From: Geodermatophilus sp. TF02-6
Lineage (GTDB): Bacteria > Actinomycetota > Actinomycetes > Mycobacteriales > Geodermatophilaceae
Reading direction: 5' to 3'
Length of the DNA stretch: 64,000 bases
NCBI RefSeq assembly: GCF_003319115.1
Contig: NZ_QOHF01000010.1
Coordinates: 1-64,000, forward strand
The translations under genes were made by a program, and so were the position numbers. Of this stretch, positions 61,179 through 64,000 are shown one piece after another; position 1 is the stretch's first letter, and each line of letters starts with the position of its first letter. Below the pieces are notes generated by a model. That model had not been told where the DNA came from, did not search any database, and saw nothing but the letters and a program-made list of their open reading frames with translations.

Positions 61179-62786
61179 GTGGACGTCCTCGACATCGACG
61201 TTCTGGACATCGACGTTCTGGACATGGCGCGCTGGCAGTTCGGGATCACCACCGTCTACCACTTCCTGATGGTCCCGCTGACCATCGGGCTCGGGATCCT
61301 GGTCGCGGTGGTGCACACGCTCTGGGTGCGCACCGACAAGCCCGAGTGGCTGCGGATGACCCGCTTCTGGGGCCGCGTCTACCTGATCAACTTCGTGCTC
61401 GGCGTGGCCACCGGGCTGGTGCAGGAGTTCCAGTTCGGCCTGGCCTGGAGCGAGTACTCCCGCTTCGTCGGCGACGTCTTCGGCTCGCTGCTGGCGCTCG
61501 AGGCGCTGCTGGCCTTCTTCCTCGAGTCGACCTTCCTCGGCCTGTGGATCTTCGGCTGGGGCCGCATCCCGAAGGGGCTGCACCTGGCGGCGCTGTGGGC
61601 CACCGTCATCGGCTCGATCGTCAGCGCCTACTTCATCATCGCGGCCAACTCCTGGATGCAGCACCCGGTCGGCGTCGTGGCGGACGACGCCACCGGCCGC
61701 CCGGTGCAGGTCGACTTCGCCGCCGTCCTGACCAACAACACCGCGCTGGCCGCCTTCAGCCACGCGATCGTCGCCGCGCTCATGGTCGCCGGCGCCCTGC
61801 TGGTCGGCGTCGGCCTGTGGCACCTGCGCCGCCGGAAGCTCTCCAAGCAGCCGACCACGGACGTCGACCACGCCGTCTGGCGGCGCTCGGTGCGCCTCGG
61901 CGGCTTCGTGTCGCTGGCCGCGTTCGTCCTCGTCGCCCTCACCGGCGACTGGCAGGGCAAGCTCATGTACGAGCAGCAGCCGCTGAAGATGAGCTCGGCC
62001 GAGGCGCTGTGCGAGACCGAGGCGCCGGCGTCGTTCTCGATCTTCGCCTGGGCCAAGCTCGGCTCCAACGAGTGCGACGACGTGCACTCGATCACCGTGC
62101 CGTACCTGCTCTCCTACCTCGCGCACAGCGACTTCTCCTCGGCGGTGCCGGGGGTCGACCAGCTGCATGAGGAGTACGCCGCTGTCTACGGCGCGACCTA
62201 CCCCGACGACCCGTCCCGCTTCGGCGACCTGGCGGGTCAGGAGATCGACTACACCCCGCTGCTGGCGGTCACCTACTGGAGCTTCCGGCTGATGATCGGC
62301 ATGGGCGCGGTGTCGGCCGGGGTCGCCGCCTACGCCCTGTGGGCGACGCGCAGGGGCCGCGTGCCGACCTCGCGGATCGGCGTGTACGGCTCGCTGCTCG
62401 CCGTCGGCGCCCCGTTCGTCGCCAACGCGACCGGCTGGGTCTTCACCGAGATGGGCCGCCAGCCTTTCGTGGTGTACCCGAACCCCGACGTCCCGGTCGG
62501 CGAGCAGGTGTGGTTCTTCACCGCTCAGGCCGTCTCCCCCGGCATCAGCGCCGCCGAGGTCTGGACGTCGCTGTCGCTGCTGACCCTCGTCTACGGCGCG
62601 CTGGCCGTGGTCGAGCTGTGGCTGATCGCCCGCTTCGTCCGCCGCGGCGTCACCACCGGCGACGGCGCACCCACGCCCGGGCACACCCCCGAGGGGACGG
62701 CGGACGCCGACCTGCCCGCCGGCCGCGACGGCAGCCCCACTGGCGCCCGCCGCGACACCGACGACGTCCTCTCCTTCGCCTACTGA
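61179..62786 (+). CDS. cydA: Cytochrome bd oxidase subunit I
   Basis: A 535-residue haem protein with nine or so membrane helices. Recognisable features: ARWQFGITTVYHFLMVPLTI (with the His ligand of haem b595), GLVQEFQFGLAWSEYSRFVG, HPVGV, the Q-loop region starting QGKLMYEQQPLKMSSAEALC with its quinol-contact Lys/Glu, and GRQPFVVYPNP near the end. It oxidises menaquinol and reduces O2 with high affinity. The N-terminus is lengthened by a 15-base DNA repeat giving VLDID units before MARWQFG. GGAGAGG precedes the GTG. Its end, with stop, is duplicated (CGCCTACTGA twice, 62777-62796). Confidence 0.95.
   Translation: MDVLDIDVLDIDVLDMARWQFGITTVYHFLMVPLTIGLGILVAVVHTLWVRTDKPEWLRMTRFWGRVYLINFVLGVATGLVQEFQFGLAWSEYSRFVGDVFGSLLALEALLAFFLESTFLGLWIFGWGRIPKGLHLAALWATVIGSIVSAYFIIAANSWMQHPVGVVADDATGRPVQVDFAAVLTNNTALAAFSHAIVAALMVAGALLVGVGLWHLRRRKLSKQPTTDVDHAVWRRSVRLGGFVSLAAFVLVALTGDWQGKLMYEQQPLKMSSAEALCETEAPASFSIFAWAKLGSNECDDVHSITVPYLLSYLAHSDFSSAVPGVDQLHEEYAAVYGATYPDDPSRFGDLAGQEIDYTPLLAVTYWSFRLMIGMGAVSAGVAAYALWATRRGRVPTSRIGVYGSLLAVGAPFVANATGWVFTEMGRQPFVVYPNPDVPVGEQVWFFTAQAVSPGISAAEVWTSLSLLTLVYGALAVVELWLIARFVRRGVTTGDGAPTPGHTPEGTADADLPAGRDGSPTGARRDTDDVLSFAY
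61182..61226 (+). repeat. 15-bp tandem repeat in the cydA start region
   Basis: The unit GACATCGACGTTCTG occurs twice in succession with degenerate flanking copies (GACGTCCTC before and GACATGGCG after). It encodes DVLDIDVLDIDVLDMAR, where other CydA proteins have a single VLD(L/M)ARWQFG. Confidence 0.9.
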
Positions 62787-62808
62787 CGCCTACTGAGGAG
62801 TGCCACCC

Positions 62809-63840
62809 GTGGACCTGCCGACCCTCTGGTTCGCCGCCGTCGCGGTGCTGTGGACCGGCTTCCTGCTGCTCGAGGGCTTCGACTTCGGCGTCGCCGCGCT
62901 GCTGCCGGTGCTCGGCCGGCGCGGTGCCGCCGAGGGCCGGGCCGACCGGCACCTCGTGCTGCACACCATCGGCCCGCTGTGGGACGGCAACGAGGTGTGG
63001 CTGATCACCGCCGTGGGCGCGGTGTTCGCCGCCTTCCCCGGCTGGTACGCCACCTGGCTGTCCACGCTGTACCTGCCGTTCGTGCTGGTGCTGTTCGGGC
63101 TGATCGTCCGGGCGGTCGCCTTCGAGTGGCGGCACTCGCACTCCACCGAGGCCTGGGACACCACCTGGACGCGGGTGATCACCGCCGGCTCGCTGGTCGC
63201 CGCGGCCGGTATCGGCGCCGCGCTCGGCGCCACCACGCTCGGCCTGCCGATCGACGGCGACGGCAACCGGGTGGGCGGGGCGTTCTCCGGACTGGGCTGG
63301 TCGGCGCTGCTGGGCGCGGTCGCGGTGGTGGCCTTCTCCCTCGTGCACGGCGCGGTGTTCCTGGCGCTGAAGACCGACGGGCCGGTGCGGGTCGCCGCCC
63401 GCCGGTTCGCCCAGCGGTGGGCGCCGGTGGCCGCGCTGCCGCTGCTGGCCTGGGCCGGTCTGGTGCACCTGCGCTCGGGGACGCCGGTCACCGCGGTGCT
63501 GTGGCTGGTCGCGGCGCTGGCCGTGCTGGTCGCCTGGGCGCGGATCCGGGTCGGCCGGGAGGGCCAGGCCTTCACCGCGTGGGGCGCGATGCTGGTCGCC
63601 GCGGCCGCGACGGTGTTCGGGGCGGCCTACCCGGTCGTCGTCCCCTCGACGGTCGACCCGGCGTTCGACGTCACCGTGACCGACGCCTCCGTCAGCGACT
63701 ACACGCTCACCGTGATGACCTGGGCGGCCGGGGTCGGGCTGCCCGTGGTGCTGGCCTACCAGGCGTGGACCTACTGGGTGTTCCGCAGGCGGCTGACCGC
63801 CGAGCCGGCGCACGAGTCCCCGTCCGGAGCGCCCGCATGA
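62809..63840 (+). CDS. cydB: Cytochrome bd oxidase subunit II
   Basis: A 343-residue membrane protein with about eight to nine helices. CydB hallmarks are LWFAAVAVLWTGFLLLEGFD followed by FDFGVAALLPVLGR (charged residues of helix 1), IGPLWDGNEVWLITAVGAVF (conserved W-DGNEVWL) and RAVAFEWRHSH. It stabilises CydA and forms the oxidase dimer. GAGGAG lies eight bases before the GTG at 62809. Its stop overlaps the next ATG (ATGA), indicating cotranscription with a cydD-like gene. Confidence 0.95.
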   Translation: MDLPTLWFAAVAVLWTGFLLLEGFDFGVAALLPVLGRRGAAEGRADRHLVLHTIGPLWDGNEVWLITAVGAVFAAFPGWYATWLSTLYLPFVLVLFGLIVRAVAFEWRHSHSTEAWDTTWTRVITAGSLVAAAGIGAALGATTLGLPIDGDGNRVGGAFSGLGWSALLGAVAVVAFSLVHGAVFLALKTDGPVRVAARRFAQRWAPVAALPLLAWAGLVHLRSGTPVTAVLWLVAALAVLVAWARIRVGREGQAFTAWGAMLVAAAATVFGAAYPVVVPSTVDPAFDVTVTDASVSDYTLTVMTWAAGVGLPVVLAYQAWTYWVFRRRLTAEPAHESPSGAPA

Positions 63841-64000
63841 GGGGCCGAAGTGGCCACAAAGGCCCATCCCCGAGGGGCCGAAGTGGCCACGAAGGCCGCT
63901 CCCGGGGGCCGTTGGGGCCGCTGGCGGGGGTGCCCGGGCTGACCGGGGCGCTGGTCCGCGCCGCCCTGGCCGCGCTGGGGCAGACCGCGGGCCTGGTGCT
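63837..64000 (+). CDS. Probable CydD-like ABC exporter, N-terminal part (runs off the window)
   Basis: The frame opens with ATG overlapping the cydB stop and stays open for at least 54 residues to the window end. The first ~24 residues are two 11-residue repeats (RGRSGHKGPSP and RGRSGHEGRSR) of a 26-base DNA repeat. A hydrophobic start (LVRAALAALGQTAGLVL) then fits the first membrane helix of CydD. Assignment rests mainly on gene order (cydA-cydB-cydD is usual in actinobacteria). The repeat may have been inserted into the 5' coding region, and the true start could be a later GTG. Confidence 0.5.
   Translation, partial: MRGRSGHKGPSPRGRSGHEGRSRGPLGPLAGVPGLTGALVRAALAALGQTAGLV
63839..63897 (+). 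repeat. 26-bp direct repeat, two copies 33 bases apart
   Basis: GAGGGGCCGAAGTGGCCACR followed by AAGGCC occurs at 63839-63864 and 63872-63897 with one difference. Each copy contains GGCCgaagtGGCC and the palindrome GTGGCCAC. The 33-base period preserves the reading frame of the overlapping gene. Confidence 0.9.

Overview
The window is very GC-rich actinobacterial chromosome with many GTG starts, ATGA/GTGA gene overlaps and a two-strand mosaic of short operons. DUF222/HNH, ANTAR, Ser/Thr kinase, DUF2505 and Holin-X type proteins fit Actinobacteria. A formate dehydrogenase whose selenocysteine codon reads UAG points to the Geodermatophilaceae (Geodermatophilus/Blastococcus), the group for which UAG-programmed selenocysteine has been published. 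The genus is an inference, since no rRNA gene is present.

Region by region. 1-127: tail of an IS630-type transposase. 196-750: DUF421 membrane protein. 839-7093 (minus): hemerythrin-like protein followed by a three-subunit membrane formate dehydrogenase (catalytic, iron-sulfur, NrfD-like anchor). The catalytic gene has an in-frame TAG at codon 189, followed by a bacterial SECIS hairpin with a GGUCU loop. 7299-15559: GAF-ANTAR regulator, flavoprotein, small membrane proteins, secreted hydrolase, ZIP metal transporter under a probable Zur box, and a DUF2254 protein. 15740-16360: three truncated gene remnants joined head to tail.

16761-27325 is a catabolic gene cluster: flavin reductase, SnoaL-like protein, two AA_synth proteins, alpha/beta hydrolase, aldehyde dehydrogenase, tautomerase, LLM flavin monooxygenase, GntR repressor, NCS1 permease, isochorismatase-like hydrolase and RibBA. 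The enzyme types resemble the Rut uracil pathway and other flavin-dependent N-heterocycle ring-opening routes. The substrate cannot be read from the sequence. Similar palindromes upstream of its transcription units look like shared GntR operators.

27674-34580 holds two thiamine-diphosphate enzymes around a GMC oxidoreductase/gluconate-dehydrogenase-3 module. 34869-40846 carries signalling and stress genes (RsbW-like ATPase, universal stress protein, Ser/Thr kinase, K+ channel). 41048-43546 is a decay zone: an SOS-box DUF222/HNH gene broken by a TAG, and a divergent monooxygenase/MarR pair that has lost both 5' ends. 43656-49620 is a glycosyltransferase/methyltransferase cluster.

49697-55605 has a STAS protein, then two amidohydrolases and an amino-acid permease divergent from a glutamine-synthetase homologue, probably a nitrogen-scavenging unit. 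55704-59581 is a copper-resistance operon (CsoR, CopZ, secreted protein, CopA). 59717-64000 has a BlaR1/BlaI pair divergent from cydAB and a probable cydD start, with BlaI-like operators between them. Tandem microduplications at gene ends and in-frame GC-rich repeats recur across the window. No tRNA, rRNA or CRISPR array was seen, and no selA, selB, selD or tRNA-Sec gene is present here.
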